Below, piece after piece: positions 25,498 through 39,500 of a DNA stretch of 64,000 bases. This stretch comes from Edolisoma coerulescens. Its lineage: Eukaryota > Chordata > Aves > Passeriformes > Campephagidae. Positions within the stretch are counted from its first letter, which is position 1. Every line of letters starts with the position of its first letter. The notes under the pieces were generated by a model. It did no database searches. It had not been told where the DNA came from and saw nothing but the letters and a program-made list of their open reading frames with translations. The stretch spans positions 487,732-551,731 of the forward strand of contig VWZW01004385.1 of the NCBI GenBank assembly GCA_013397115.1, given 5' to 3'. The position numbers and the translations under genes were made by a program.

Positions 25498-25553
25498 CAT
25501 CCCGGCTTCCCTGCATCCCTGCTTCCCTGCTTGCCTCCCGGCTTCCCCGCCCG
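25498..25553. repeat. Short degenerate tandem repeat (CTTCCCTGC type) in the CpG island
   Basis: About five imperfect copies of a 9-12 bp unit: GCTTCCCTGC with variants CATCCCTGC, CCTCCCGG and CTTCCCCGC. It is C-rich on the plus strand and G-rich on the gene strand. It is probably slippage within the island. Confidence 0.5.
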
Positions 25554-28500
25554 CCGGCCCCCCGCAGCCGCTCGGGGAGGGGCGCCGGGACGGTCCCGGC
25601 GTCACTTTCCCGGGGGGAGTTTGAGGTCTGTCGGTGCAGCCCCGAGCGCCGGAGTCCCCCGCCCGAGGGCTCGTGTTCCACCCCAGCAATCCGAGCCCGC
25701 CGGCGACGCCAGGAGAGCCGCGGACAAACGAGCGGGGTGTAATGAATGCGGTGGACGGCCATGTATCAATGACTGGATTTCTGCGAGAACGGTAAAGATC
25801 TCAGTAGGAAATCATGATTAGAGATGTGAAAGGCCAAGTGGCAAAATCCCAATAGCAACAATGCATCTGTTCATTAATGTGTGAATATGAGTAATATGAA
25901 AATTTAACACAATTATAAGCCCCCTCAGCAATCCTGATGGCATAAAATAGATTGTGGTGATCTAATCAGTGCTTCCCCTGTTGAAATACTGTATGTTAAC
26001 TATTCAAAATAATATTATATAGATTTTTTTCCTTTAAACCCCCCCAAGCAATCATATTAAATTGATGTCCTAACTTAGTTTCAAACCTCTCTAGATTTGA
26101 ATTGCCATTTTTACATAAGACACTTCAACAGAATTTTGATACAGAATCAGCAAATAATCATCCTTCCGCTAATACTTAAGAAGAACTTTAATTCCGAAAG
26201 ACAACAGCTTCCCCACCCCTATAGCTTTATGGAGCTAAAGAGCTAGATTAGATTACAGTTTGTTTAATTCTATTATATACCATGTTAACATATTGTACTT
26301 ACATAAAATATGCTATTCATACACTCAACCTATCACATTTCAGTAACTGCTTGTGAAATACCTTATGCACCATATCTTGGAAAGAAACATTTATTATGTC
26401 ATTTATGTACCCCATTAAAAAAAGATTTGAAATTTACACATCTTAAATAAAAATAACTGTTTAAAAGGTTACGACAGCAGAGGTTCCGTGAATTATACAG
26501 AAACAAAGTCATCCTTTGTTCAGCTTTTTTTGGACTTCATTGGGAAGATGATGCTCTCAAATTAAGAGAAGAAATAACCTCTGTATCTTGTTTGCAAGAC
26601 AGGCATTCTCTGGATTCATTGGAAAGTCAGTAAAACTTTTAATGCTTGCACATATCGTGTGCAGCTTGAACTGGGAAAGGTGGCCTGCAGACAGGAACTG
26701 CTGTTCCTGATCCCTACTCCAACCGTTCCTCTCCTCTTGGATTCCCCAAAACCATGCTTTTTACATGCAAAATCCGAGCTATATTGTGACAGATTTTGGA
26801 TGTGCATCAGAACAGCTATGTATTACGATAATCTGTGTTTCCAAAAAGCTACACATGTTATTCTGAGTATGGCAATGATTCATTATGCCTCCTAATTCAA
26901 CCTTCGAGAAGAACCCAGAATTACCCCCCTTCCTTCTTCCAAGCCCCACTTGCACTAAGAATCCCCTCCCATTACCAATTTGCAGTGTAGGTCCTATGGC
27001 ACACAGTAAACCAATCCCAAGTCACAGCACAGTACAAATACATCTACAAGATTTGTTCACAGGTTGTTTGTGAACAGTAATTCATTAATGTTTGGGAAAC
27101 ATTTTTGTTCCAGACACACTATGAGAAGTGTTACATGTTGTTGCAGAAGAGGATTATGGATAGGGCACTAAAGAGAAGGATTGTGATGGAAAGAAGAACA
27201 GGAATCATTAACTAAACGTTGGCCAAGAGGCGCCTGACTGAATCAATAGAGATACAAATTAATCCACAAAAATGATTTCTGCTGTGTCTATTCAACACAT
27301 TTATCAGTCATTAGCTCTTTCTAGAGATATTTATGGCACATTTTGTTTTTCTTCTTTCACCCCGGCCTCTGGTGCTTACATATGCTTCTCCGCATCACTG
27401 CGTATGGCAGTGCCCACTGGTGAATGCCTCCGCCTGTGCCAGCAGCTCCCTGGCTCCTTGGTGCCCCCCCAGTCCCACCACCCTCCCTCTGTGCCAAGCA
27501 CTATCCAGACTGACTCCCTCATCCACAACAATGAGACTTGGAGACTGATGCCAGCAGCCAGTAATTCTCACACAGGCCTTCAGCACATGGAATGAAACCA
27601 CTTTCCTTGGAGTTGTGAGAGTCCCGTGTTCACTGCTCTGATCTGCATGTATGGATGCATCTGTACATCCACTGAATTGCTCTTACACTACTGGAAAGCA
27701 AATAAGCTCAGTAAATTAACATTAAATGGCTTTTTAATCTAATTTTCGGTATGCTAACAAGCATGTCACTGTCCCTCTACTCCTGCATTTGATATTTAAA
27801 TACAGCTTCATTGACTTCTGTGCTTAAAAGCCCTAAAGTTTTCACACTGGGAAAAGAGCGGTTCGTTTCCAGGAAATGGACGAGGCTACAAAGCCATAGT
27901 AAGAGGCAGGCACCATTTTTATCACTGTCTGCTGGACTTCTGTTGAATTTAGTCTACTTCCAGAAGTTCATTTCTTTCAGGCATTGTAACTCCCCTTTGA
28001 GAGTGGACGCAATCCTACTCTCAATTCAGTGGCAGCACAGATCCACAAATACCTGGACCTGCCTCGGCAGCCTGCCAAAACCACGGTCCCACAGCACAGC
28101 ACTCCCTTCAGGCCTAGCCTCTCCAGTAGCTCTTTTCAATCCATGCTCCAGGGTCACAGTCCTAGAAATCCACTTACACAAGCTTAGAATGGTGTTCAGT
28201 GCCAAATCTCTATTACCTCTCTCTGTTCCTGCTGATTATTTACTGAAAGCAAACTTTGGTCTCATGCAGCTGCCTGCTTCCAGAGAAAGGCATGCAATTC
28301 CAGCATGCTGTAACAAGGTGAGGAATGGGAGCTCTCCACATGAGGCGTGTCCAAAAAAGCCATATTTGAAGAGGAAATGGGAGAGAAAGCTCTGATGTTA
28401 TAAAGAGACAACTATGACCAAAGTGTAGGAGGCTGATGTAAGTTGACTACAAGTTAAAAGCTCCAGTCCTGGAGCTCCCCACTTGCATGGTGTCTGGATG

Positions 28501-31500
28501 TCCAAGGATGGGTGCCCTCCCAAGGAGATGCCCAAAGGGTTCCCTCCCCTGTAACTACAGTGAACAGATCTTGCCCTGGGCTGAAAGAGAGATACTTCTT
28601 AGAAAAAAGTAAAAGAAAGATATTTGGCCTCAGCGAGGATGATGACATGAAGTGTAGCAAGAACGGAGAGAAGCCAAGAGTTGCTCAATGCCCAGCCAGA
28701 CCACCAAACATTTCCTGCCAACACGTGTTATTCCTAGAGGAAGGAGTATTTGGTCGGCACAAATTATCATGAATGAACTTCAACATTGGCTGATACACCT
28801 TCCACTTCTGGCAAGCACCTTCCTTTGTATTAAGAAAGCACTGGCAAACACTGAGCTGGCACCCATTATTCACCTTTTTCTTCTGCTATGGTAATAAATA
28901 CATTCCACCTGTCAGTCACAGTTCCACTCAGCATTCCTACAACCCTCACCTATCAACGTGTCACCCCACTGGCACTCTGTTCTCTGTTCATGCACCACAA
29001 CAAACCCTCTCTGGTCTAAATCAGGAAATGAGATTAAGGGCAGATTTCCATTCTTCCTTTAAAAGAGCAGACAAATATGTAGATAGAAGAAATTTCTCTT
29101 TTTATACCCCCATTTTTCATTAAGATGGTCTTACCTATACAAAATCAGAAACAATTTTCATAGCAAGGAAAATGAAGCAACTATTATGAAGAAATGGTTG
29201 GTATCAGCAGGTTCCATAGACATGCAGCATCTGCATACACATACGGTTCTCCATCAACAGAATCATGCTTTTAGGGAACTACTTGCAGCTAGGCAAGACA
29301 CTATGAATCATGAGCAGGCACAACACAGAATGTATTTAAATTTGGAAATCAAAGACCACAAAACATACATTTTTCTCTTGCCTTCCAGGAAGTACTGCAA
29401 TTTTTCACCAGTCTAAAAGCAGTTTAAACTCTTGGAGCAGACACTAGGAAACACCTCTATAAATGTAAATATTGTTCAAATGTAGGACATGGTTGCTCAG
29501 GCGTGATAAGCAAAAATGTGGTGCTGACTACAATACTACCTGGGGCTTCTCTGACTGGACAGAAAGTGGTGTGCTGTTGGGCTCTGTGCGTTTGGATTTT
29601 TTTTTAATACAAAAAATGTTTTTTAATCTTTGGGCACAAACTCACAGAGCTGAACCAAACATTCAAGTTACAGTATTAGGAAGCTGTGGTGCTCTGGCCA
29701 GTGCATCACAGTATGACTCTTACTGCACCACTCCATCACAACCACTGTGCAGGAAACAGCTGGGCTACATATGTCCATGGGTAGCTTCCAAGCCTACTAA
29801 AAAGCTCCCTTCTCTGGCAGGGAAAACCAGCCCTCCTGCTCGTGGAATCTCTAGTTCCATCCTGACCACATGTTAGCTCACATAGCTTTTCATTTCAGAG
29901 GACAAAATCAACTTCTTTATCCATAGATGACCATAGTCACCTGTGGTGCACAATGACATGAGGTTACTATTGCATTCCAGTTGCACATAGTGCCTAATTT
30001 TGTGTATGCTCAAAAATAAAATGCTTGTTTTCAAGATGTTTGCTCTCTTTTGCATTATGCTGCTTTGATGAAGTATATGCTGTATGAATGATAAGACATT
30101 TTTATTGTCATTTCTGGTAAAAGAGCACTGCTTTTTGTGTTTAAAAAAATAATTCATGTGGCCAGAAAATGTTCCATAGCACCATAAATAAATTATTTAA
30201 GATTTTAATATCCAAATCAATAATCTATGAATGCCACCAGAAACATGAGTCTACTCTACCTGCAAATACATAAAGCAATTATTTTCACAACTGCTCACCA
30301 ATGCCTACTGCCAGTCTTGCAAGAAAGTTACCTAAAGGCACGTGGATGTTTATTAGGAAGAAAAGGTTAGAATAGCCTTCAGATACACTAAACTACCAGT
30401 TGTTGAACTAATTATCCCTTTGGATGTAAGCAAGGAGCCTGCAAACCACAGCACCAGACAGGAACACATGGCTAAGCAGGACATGGGGAGAGCAGAGGGA
30501 CTTCTTAAGCTAGATTTGAGGCCAAAACCAGCATCTCAATCAAAGACACCCTCAGGAATAGCCAGGCTGTTGTCTGAAATTTTTATAGTCCCCATCCCCT
30601 GAATGCACTGGCAGTTGCTCCATTACCTGTGTGTTTTTCAGGCTGTCTTGTTTCACTGAACAGTCACCCACTCCAGGAGCAGTGTCACACTCCACACAGG
30701 AGACATGCAATGCAAAGACATCACACCAGTCCTTCAGCTTCCCAGCAGAGGAGTTGATGTTCATTTGAGGGTTACACAGGCCACAGCCAAGATTTTCTCA
30801 ACTTCCATCCTCTTTATTGGTATACAGCCTCAGGACAGAGCCTGCTTCCAGAGTTTGAAAAATTCAGGTATTTCTGAAAGTCTCTCTGTCATACACTCTT
30901 CTGGACTCACAATGAGATACCCACAAAGCCCTTCTGAGGCCTAAATACCTGAGAAAACCACCAATTTCATGAGTACATTGCTGAGGCAGGGAACAAGCCT
31001 GCATTCCTGCTCTCACCTCAGAACGACAGGGAATTCCAGCTCTATCTCTGTTTATTTCTAACACGCTAACTTGCAGAGTATATACTCCATTGTCTTACCT
31101 ACCCTAGCAACAACAGACCCCATCCAGGGTACAAAGTGTATGCCGATAACCCTTCCAAGCACAGAGTTGCAAGCTGCTGTATGATAATTGCCACCCCTCC
31201 CACTGCTGTGGGCGTGGAAATCTTATTTGTGTGCCAGGGCAGCTGGTGTGTGATCTAGTCACACCTCCATTAATCTGGCCTTCCACATCAAGCCTGGAGC
31301 CACTGCTGGTTGCCTCAGATTTATACGGAGGTGGGACCGCATTACTTGCAGGACAACCCCAAATTATTCCGAAAAAACAACTGGAACAGTGTAGTTTGTA
31401 GTCACTGCTCAGTTACCCTCCATTTAAACATCTCTCCTTAAAATATGCAGTAGGATACGGCTGGTTCAAGAATCGATGCAGTCTGCCCTTCCCATTTCCG

Positions 31501-33493
31501 CAGCGGAGCAATGCTGTCCCCCAGAGAAGGGCTCTGTGAACGGCACAGGATGTCGTGCACAGGACAATATATCTTTTGTCACTGAAATTCGTTGGGATTC
31601 AGTGCTTTGGATTCCCAAAGGCATTCAGGAGCATCAATCCCATTCTGGAAAGGAATTAGGGTCCGGCTGCCTTTGGAGATCCAGGCCAGGGAGTTGGCCC
31701 AAAGAACACATTCTGCCAAGTGAGGCATTTCACCGGCACAACTGTTGCTGGAACATCTTTTTCAGCACACACAATATTTAGGATGATCCCAGCTCCCCGC
31801 TAGCACTATTTTCTTTACCCCTAATTAAATTAACATGTAAGAATTAGTCAAGTTTTTGAAACTTATCAAACTTTAAAAAACCCAAAAGTTAAATTTTTAA
31901 ATGCGCCCGGTACTTTTCTGATATACAAAAAATAAATTAATACATGAAACAGAGTAACTCACTTTCAAACACCTGAACAACCCCTTCCTTTTTAATTGAA
32001 GTTACACCAGTAGGAATCCTTATGAAAAGAAGGGCAGCAGTGAAATAAAAAATCCCTCTCCTATACATGAAAAAAAGGATTTTGTCTTATTCTGTGTTCT
32101 TCAGCTTTCTAATGCCCCTTTAATTCCTGGCATCTCTAAATGAAAGAAGGAATTGATTTACTCAGGAGTGGTCCACCCAGCAAAAAACCATGTGTCAGAT
32201 GACAGAAGGAGGTATTATACTGAACTTCACTGAAATTCTGAAACCACAAAGATATTTTAATATTTCCAGAGACTATTTCAAGAGTAACAACATAAAAACA
32301 GAGACATCTTGAATAAAATAACATTAAATTTCACTTCAGTTTTGTTTTTCTGTCTCAGTTGGACAGAGGTACTCCACTGAAATACACATTCTCCTGAAAT
32401 ACATTTTTGTATTAGTGCTACCAAAAGAGCCAGTTTCTAATTAAAGGGCCATAATATCTTGTTACTATTAACAGAGGGCCATGGTTTTGGTCTGCTAATT
32501 TTTTACATCTTCAGCACATCCTTGATAAGTAAGAGGGATTTAAAAAAGACATTTAATGAGATGACTATACACTAACTTTTTATAGGTACTGACACATCAT
32601 TAAGGATGTTCTAGGGAGATTCCATGGTTTATCCTTTGACCAAAAAGATCTTTCATGCTGATCAGTCACTTTTAAAGTAATTAAATGCTTTCTCGAACAA
32701 ACCCTAAAACAAAGCCCCAAGAGCCCCCAAAAGTATGAAATCTAAATAACCATAAAACATAAATTGAGAGCTACAGTGTTTGGCTAGAATTTCAGGGAAA
32801 TCCTTCTAAAGCTCAACCAATTCACGTCTCAAATCCAAAATTCAACAGCAACAATGTAACCATTCACATACAGTTACTATAGCATTTTTACCTGAAAATC
32901 TCAGAACAACTTACTTAAAAATGGAAAAAAAATTGAGTCCTGAAGTGCTGGTAATTTTCCTCAACATGACAAATGCGAGGATTATGCGTGATGAGGCTGA
33001 GGAGATGATTTTCTAAACAGCCCATCTTTCAGCCCTGGCCACTGCCATCACTTCCCACCACCAAAAACCAGGCAGCTCTGGCCTTGGGATGATGGGCTGC
33101 AAAGGGAGCTGTTGATCCCTGGGGCTCCTCACCTCTTGGCCTTCCTAACATGTCTTGACAAAGAGTCTTATTTGCCAACACAAGAGAGCAATAAAAAGAA
33201 ATGAAAGGAAAAAAGTAAGTGAAACAAGCACTCTTGTCACAAAGCTGCAACTTCCGCTGTTGAGGCCTGCTTGGGGTTTGGGGTTATTCTGGGTTAACTA
33301 TCACTGCTTTCGGAAACAGACCCAAACAGCTCCTGGGCATTCCTGGCTCCCCCTGTGCCCATCCTGGAGAGCATCAGGGTGGGGAGCTGGCAGGGGCAGA
33401 GCCCTGCTTCCAAATGGAAGCCAGGAAATGTCCTGCTGCAGCTGTGCTTGTTACTGGCATAATCATCAGCTTCCACCCTCCTCCCCTACCCTG

Positions 33494-33516
33494 TTTTTCT
33501 TTCTTTTTTTTTTTTT

Positions 33517-33547
<31 letters not shown>
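33494..33547. repeat. Long poly(T) tract
   Basis: About 54 bp almost entirely T, with a few C interruptions. It could be the poly(A) end of an old minus-strand insertion, but I see no retrogene or LINE body beside it. The frames that read through it as poly-Phe or poly-Lys are artefacts. Confidence 0.85.
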
Positions 33548-36500
33548 GACAGCTGTCTTCCTATCTTCCCAACAGGTGCTATTAGGCCCTGAACAATGGC
33601 GAAGGCTTTTAAGCCACTGCTGTTGACAAGTGAAAGGGAACAACAAATGGCTCAGTAGTGCTCTTCTCCCAGGGTCACTCAACCAATGGTAATAGTTATT
33701 ATTTTTATTTATTAGCTCTGTGGCACTGTCCTCCATTGTACCTTCTCCAACCTTCCCTTTCCGTGACAGCAAGGAGCTTTTTAACTTTTAATAAAAATGG
33801 GTGAGCGCTTAGCTCCTGAGCTGGCTCTTTCTGCAAAGTGCACAGCTAATGAATGTTGTCCATTTAGATCTGGATAATTTATGATGTCAGCGGAGCGGAG
33901 GTGGGGAGGGCTGGATCCAGATACAGCCATTACTTACACTGCCAAGAGTGACAACGAGAGCATGGGGAGGTGGAAGTCAGAAGAGGTTCCCTCACCCTGT
34001 ATTTGGGGCTTTTTTTCAGGATAATTACAAGATTAGCAGATAAATATGACATTCCCTCTTCTGAGATTGATGTAATTTTTCTTTTCCGTCCTTAGCATGT
34101 TGCTGACTGTATCATAATCCTCTTCAGAGAACAATGGCAGGTGGAAGAAAAGTTAATTTTCCCTTAAATGAAAATGACTGCACCCATTTAAACAATGCAC
34201 TCAGACCTGTTACTGCCAGGAAAAAAATTGGGCAAAAACGTTTTCTGATCCTGATGTATTTCTGATCCATATATATTTACTAGATGAGGTTACTGAATTA
34301 ATAAATGGTATGCAACAGTTAAACCCTATCAAATGCAAACCCTGTGTTGTCACTGTCCCAGCAAACCAGGTAAATACGAAGGAAAATCAGGCAATTCCAT
34401 GGCCAAATGAAATCAGTAAACCAGAAAGTGACCTGGAAGCACAAATACACTTGAAAGTTGAAAATGTAAAGCTAAAAACCATCAGAATACTGACATATTG
34501 TGGAACTATTGGTTTAGAGTCATGTGTTCGATCAAACTGAGGTAATAGTGTGTACATCTTTTGATCATCTGGGCTTATTTATTTAAATTGTAAGTTGACG
34601 TGATTGTGTAGTGAAAGGGCTACAGACATCAGATTGTGTATGTACTTCCTAGAGTAAATGTGTACTATTATAATTTGAACGTAATGATAACATTGAAAGA
34701 ACCAGGAAACACTCATTTGGGAGGTTAATAAAACCAGTAAAGGAATTTAAAAAATTGAAAACAGAAAAGGATATCCCCCTGAAACAAAAAAAAACCCCAC
34801 AAAGTAGGTCCAGATTTCTATTCTTTTTCAAAATATGACAGACTGTTTTACCACTGGAAGTGAGAATTAAAGCACATATGCCTGATGCTAAACAACTACA
34901 CATCCTGAACTCCTCTTGCACAACATATGTGAACACAAAATCTCAATTATCCATTGCCAGATGCCAGAAAGACAGGAACAATAATATTATTAATAATAAC
35001 GTCTTAAAAAAGGTACACTATAAATCAAAGCTTCTGAAGTGCAGGTAGTTTCACAGTAAACCAGACTGCTAGTTGTGATGTAAATGGTATTCACATAAAA
35101 TCATTAGGTCAAATTAAGTAGAAAATATTAAGGCTAATGTCTAAGTAGAAATTTTTAAGGCTAATGTCATCCTTGGACTTGCCCAAAATAATCTTCCAAG
35201 ACTTGCACACAGGCTTCTCCAGTGAAGCACAGCATTCCATCTGCCTTGACAACTTGTTCTGTTTTTTCTCACTTGTCTCCATTCATGGATTTTTTTGACT
35301 CCGTTTTTCAGCGTAAATAGGGTGAGGAAATACACTGGGTTTCCTTTTGATCAAGCATTTTTCTTTCTGAGTTAGGGAATAACATCGAGATACAGGGGTG
35401 GTTCAGCCATGTAACAGCTGTGACAGGTAATCCCCAAATACCCGAAGAGAAATCAGAGAAAGTCTGTTATGCATAGCTCTTTAACATAATAGTTCTAGAC
35501 AAGGGGAAAGGAAAGTCAGAAAGTAAACGCAGAAAAGTCAAACAGGGAAAAAGAGAAGAGAGACAAAGAAAACAATGCTGAGAACAAGGAAAGAACAAGA
35601 CTAAGAAAGGGGCCTCATTTGTCAAATCATAAACGTACTTATATTACACAATGCACTGAAGGAGCAGGAGAGTCAGGGCAACTCTGCAGCCACTCCCTGG
35701 CTATTGAAAACTGTCACCAACACAGAGCCATTCCCCAGCCATCAAACAGGTAACTGCAGCAGCCTGGGCAAACGTGAAACAGCTGCAACAGGAACTTATC
35801 AGAAAAGACAACAGGATTTAGATTGAAGCATAAACTATGTCTTCAAATTACTGCCAGCCCTCCAAGGAGAAAACATCTCTATTATCAGAGAGGAATCTCA
35901 TTCATACCCCTGCAGCAGAACTTTTTCAGTCTACTTTAGAAAACTTAAGACTTCCTTCATTCACCTTTAGGATGATAAAACTTCCTCTGCAAATAATTGT
36001 CCAGATCCACAAGATGGATCATCTGCATTCAGGATGGCTTCATGAATCACCAAGGACCAGTAAGGTGAACGCAGGGCAGGAACAGAATACCTTCCCAAGA
36101 ATTAAAGTCATTCACTGGGCAGCTCATCACCCAAAGATGACAATCAAGAGGCACTACATTCCCCCTGGTAAAAAGAACACAGAGCCCAGAAATACAGAAA
36201 ATGCCAACATTTCCTCTGATGAAGTTACTTTGAAACAAGAAACAGTTCTCTCATCTCTGCACTACCAATCTCATCAATGGCCACCTAGAATTAGCCTTCT
36301 CCCACTTCACCCAGCAAACTTGTCCATGTCACTCTGGGACCTAATTTGTTTCATTAAAAACAGGACTACGTGTACTCATCCTTACAGATTTCTCAACTAC
36401 CCATTTGAGAAGGCCTGCTCTAGTGCCTGGCCCCTGGACTTAAATTAGGAATCAACTCCTTTTTGCAGTTCCAAAGCATTCACCTGTGCAGTCCTAATAA

Positions 36501-39500
36501 CATCCGTGAAGAGGAAGCTTAAAACAAACTGAAGCAGGACAAACAAGTTCAGACGAAGAAAGAACCACTTGGAAGAGACAACCTTCTCTGCAACATCTGC
36601 AGTTTAGGATCCTACTCATTCTTCACTTCTTAGGTGTGGTGTTAAGAGACATCTGGGCTCTGCTGTGAATGGGCACAAGCTGCACTTTGCTCTATCAGAC
36701 AGAAATCTGGTACCAGTGATTTGTGTTCTCATCTTGATTATTTCTACCTTTCATGGCCACAAAAGAAAAAGGCATCTTCTGAAACAGCTCTGACTGGTAT
36801 AACAAGGTGTCTCTCCTAAGAATCTGGCCTCATATTCAAAGTGCTCAGAGGGACATCTACCTACTGGAAGAACACCCAAACCCAAACTTCCGTGTATGAT
36901 TGTGATCTCAAGCACTGGCTAGGCTACAAATGACTAAAGGACTGGGACACATGGAATAACGCATAACCTGAGAATTAGCAAGACAAACCTTTACAAGGAG
37001 CTGGACCCATACTCAGGAATGCAATCTTGCAAGACCTGACAGTAAAAGTGGGTCATTTGTGGGCGTGACAACTCCTTTAAATAAAGATCAAATCTGTAAA
37101 TGAAGAGCATATTGTACAAAAAAAAAAGATCCGTGGAAGAACCCAAAGAGCAGATCTATGCAGGGATCTGTGCAGCTCTGCTGCTGGGATTCCTGGCTCT
37201 AACTCTTTGTCTTTGTGGGGTAACTCTGAACATTGACTCAAACTACCTCAAAGTCCCTAAGAAACTCAGCTGAATTTTAATGTTTGCATGGAAATCACTT
37301 CCGTCAGATAACTGTTGGTGCAGCTGTGAAAAAAATCAATCCAAGTCCAGTATCAACTGCACCTCAATTTTAACATTGAAACAGCTAATGCTGATGAACT
37401 CTGAGTAATAATACCATTATCAAACTGTTATATGGAATCGTATCTTTTGTGATTTAATTTTGTGACTAACACTGATATCTCAGTATGGTACCAACCTTTT
37501 ATTTTCTGACACAATGCTGAACAATATGCAGTTTACACAGAGATTTATTTCACATCTAGCAAGAGATGTTTGGAAAAAGAACTACATGCAATTCAGCTTT
37601 TCTTTTTCAACTCTGAGATAGAACTAGGGCTGAGACTGAAATATTTTCTCTTAAACCCACCTCTCTCTCTGAGTAAGATAGAGAAGTCTTTGAATAAATG
37701 TATATAAATGTCCCTCTGGTGTGCAGATATGAAGGAGAGTCATACCAGGTACATTTGGGTATGCCAGAAAAGAACCCAGAGTCAATATCAGAAGTGGTGG
37801 AGTGAAACAGAGGGATGTGGGGCTCCTGTGGAGTGAGGCAAATGACAAGGGTAAATTCCCAGATTCCTTGAGAACAGGGTGTCTGGGAAGGTGGGGTGTG
37901 GAGTAATTGCAGAATGGTGTAACGGGGAATTTAATAGATCAGAAAAGGCTGAACGGTATAACAGGCCCATTGTTCAGAAAGTTCTCTTTTGTGACCAGGG
38001 TTTAAGAGAATGCCAGAGAAACAAATGACTTAATCCTGGGGGGATGCTATGGCATAAATGAAAGTAGTCTATACCTTGAAAGCCGACGGAATAAATTTCT
38101 GTATCACATAACCACACTGACGACTGCAGCTTTCAGTAAAGTCTTAAGACTTTGCAATTGACAAAACCCTCACAATCATGCCCTCCCATGTCCCCCTTTC
38201 TCTCTTCAACAGCATTTTCCAATGTACTTGGGGGGCAGACAGGGGAACAAGTCACATGAACAACAAACAGACGTGGTCAAATGCCATGTAAAACACAATG
38301 GTTACAGGGCAGAACAGAAGGAAAGAATTCTTCAGTGCTGGCTTCCCTTTTCTCCCATGTTCTAACCACTGACCTAATCTTGGAGCTTCCTGGTTCTATG
38401 AACACAGCCACTAAGCACTACACCACCAATTTACACAGCTTCCTGCTTCCTTGCTAAAGGAATGGAAGCGCCACAGGAAACGCTTGCTGCAGAATGTTGG
38501 CTAACCTTCCAAGTCTCTCCCTGAGCATCATGTGCCTCTGGGGAACTTTCCCATTTCTTGAGCCCTGTTAAAGCAGATGATGGAGTTGGAGGGTCCTGGG
38601 ACATCAAAACCAGCATTTTTTCAGTTACTTTAACATGAGCTGAATCAAGAATACAGAAAGGACAGCCTAATCTAAAAAGTAAAGGCCACACTAGGGCATA
38701 ATATACAATACATTACACCCTTCCAGAATATGTTATACCTTTCCTTGCAAGGATGGAAGAGTAGGCAGTGTTAAAAGTGACACCATCAGCTTTGGCTTTA
38801 TAAATAACAGAAGAGCCAGGATATAATGTATTATATGGTTCAAGGATTAAGGAGAATGTAAAATGACTGGGTTTTTTTTTCATAGGAAAAAAGGTAGAAG
38901 TACGCATTTCACAGTTACCCACAATTTCTTAATGGAAGTAATAGATCCTCAGTTAAGAAAAAAAATAATCTCGAGCTCATTCTAACTCAGGCAGAAAAGT
39001 GAAATGTAGAAATGTAATGCAGCAGTCCACAAACCAAACTTTTTCCAGATCCTTATGAAACTCAGCCTCTAAATCCTCAAATTCCTATTACACCTAGATG
39101 GAACCTATTAGGTAGTTCTAAATTTGGCTACAGAAATTCTCCAATTCTCTGTGAGTCTTTTGAACGAAATTCCATTCTATAACAATTAATAGAGAAAAAT
39201 TACTTTGCCTTCCAAGAATTCAGGGTTGGAGATGTGTAGCTCAGCTGTGACTTGTGGTTTACTTGGTAGGCAGTGTGTTGTACTTTTTATTCTTCTTCCC
39301 TCTCCTTTTGCCAGAGGAAAAAAAAAAAGATCACCATAGGTGCACATTTCTAGAGAGCTCAGCACAAAAGCTAGGCTTCTGCAAAGCCCTGATCTGACTT
39401 TAATTGAAACACTTGTTTCCATATATATTACAGATACTTTTTTGGTAAGAGTTTAAAACATATAAAAGCAGCTATTACTGCTTTGAACATTTCTAACTCA

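Larger units (their letters stand above)
24410..25750. promoter_or_regulatory. SOX5: Intragenic CpG island, candidate alternative SOX5 promoter
   Basis: Base composition changes abruptly here. CG dinucleotides, rare elsewhere in the window, become dense at about 24412-25000 and 25140-25750, separated by an AT-rich trough near 25080-25140. A GGGGCGG Sp1-type box (minus strand) is at 25073-25079. The island ends 1.3 kb upstream of the SOX5 exon at 23055-23141. SOX5 is known to have several promoters and isoforms, so an internal promoter is plausible. A possible first-exon donor on the minus strand is AAA|GTAAGG, with last exon base 25312 and a 2,170-bp intron to the 23141 acceptor. I found no TATA box, and the direction of transcription is not visible. 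Several open frames over 80 codons on both strands reflect the low stop frequency of GC-rich DNA, and none matches a known protein. Confidence 0.65.

Noticed and set aside
24346..25821. Overlapping open frames of 80-143 codons on both strands
   Set aside because: They lie in the CpG island, where stop codons are rare. The products are rich in Arg, Pro, Ala and Gly, conflict with each other and match no known family.
28459..28476. Perfect short palindrome, AGCTCCAG with 2-bp loop
   Set aside because: The eight-base arms are isolated, with no terminator or element context in a vertebrate intron. Such palindromes are expected by chance in 64 kb.
33155..33772. Frames of 132-145 codons with poly-Phe or poly-Lys
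   Set aside because: They only exist because they read through the poly(T) tract at 33494-33547.
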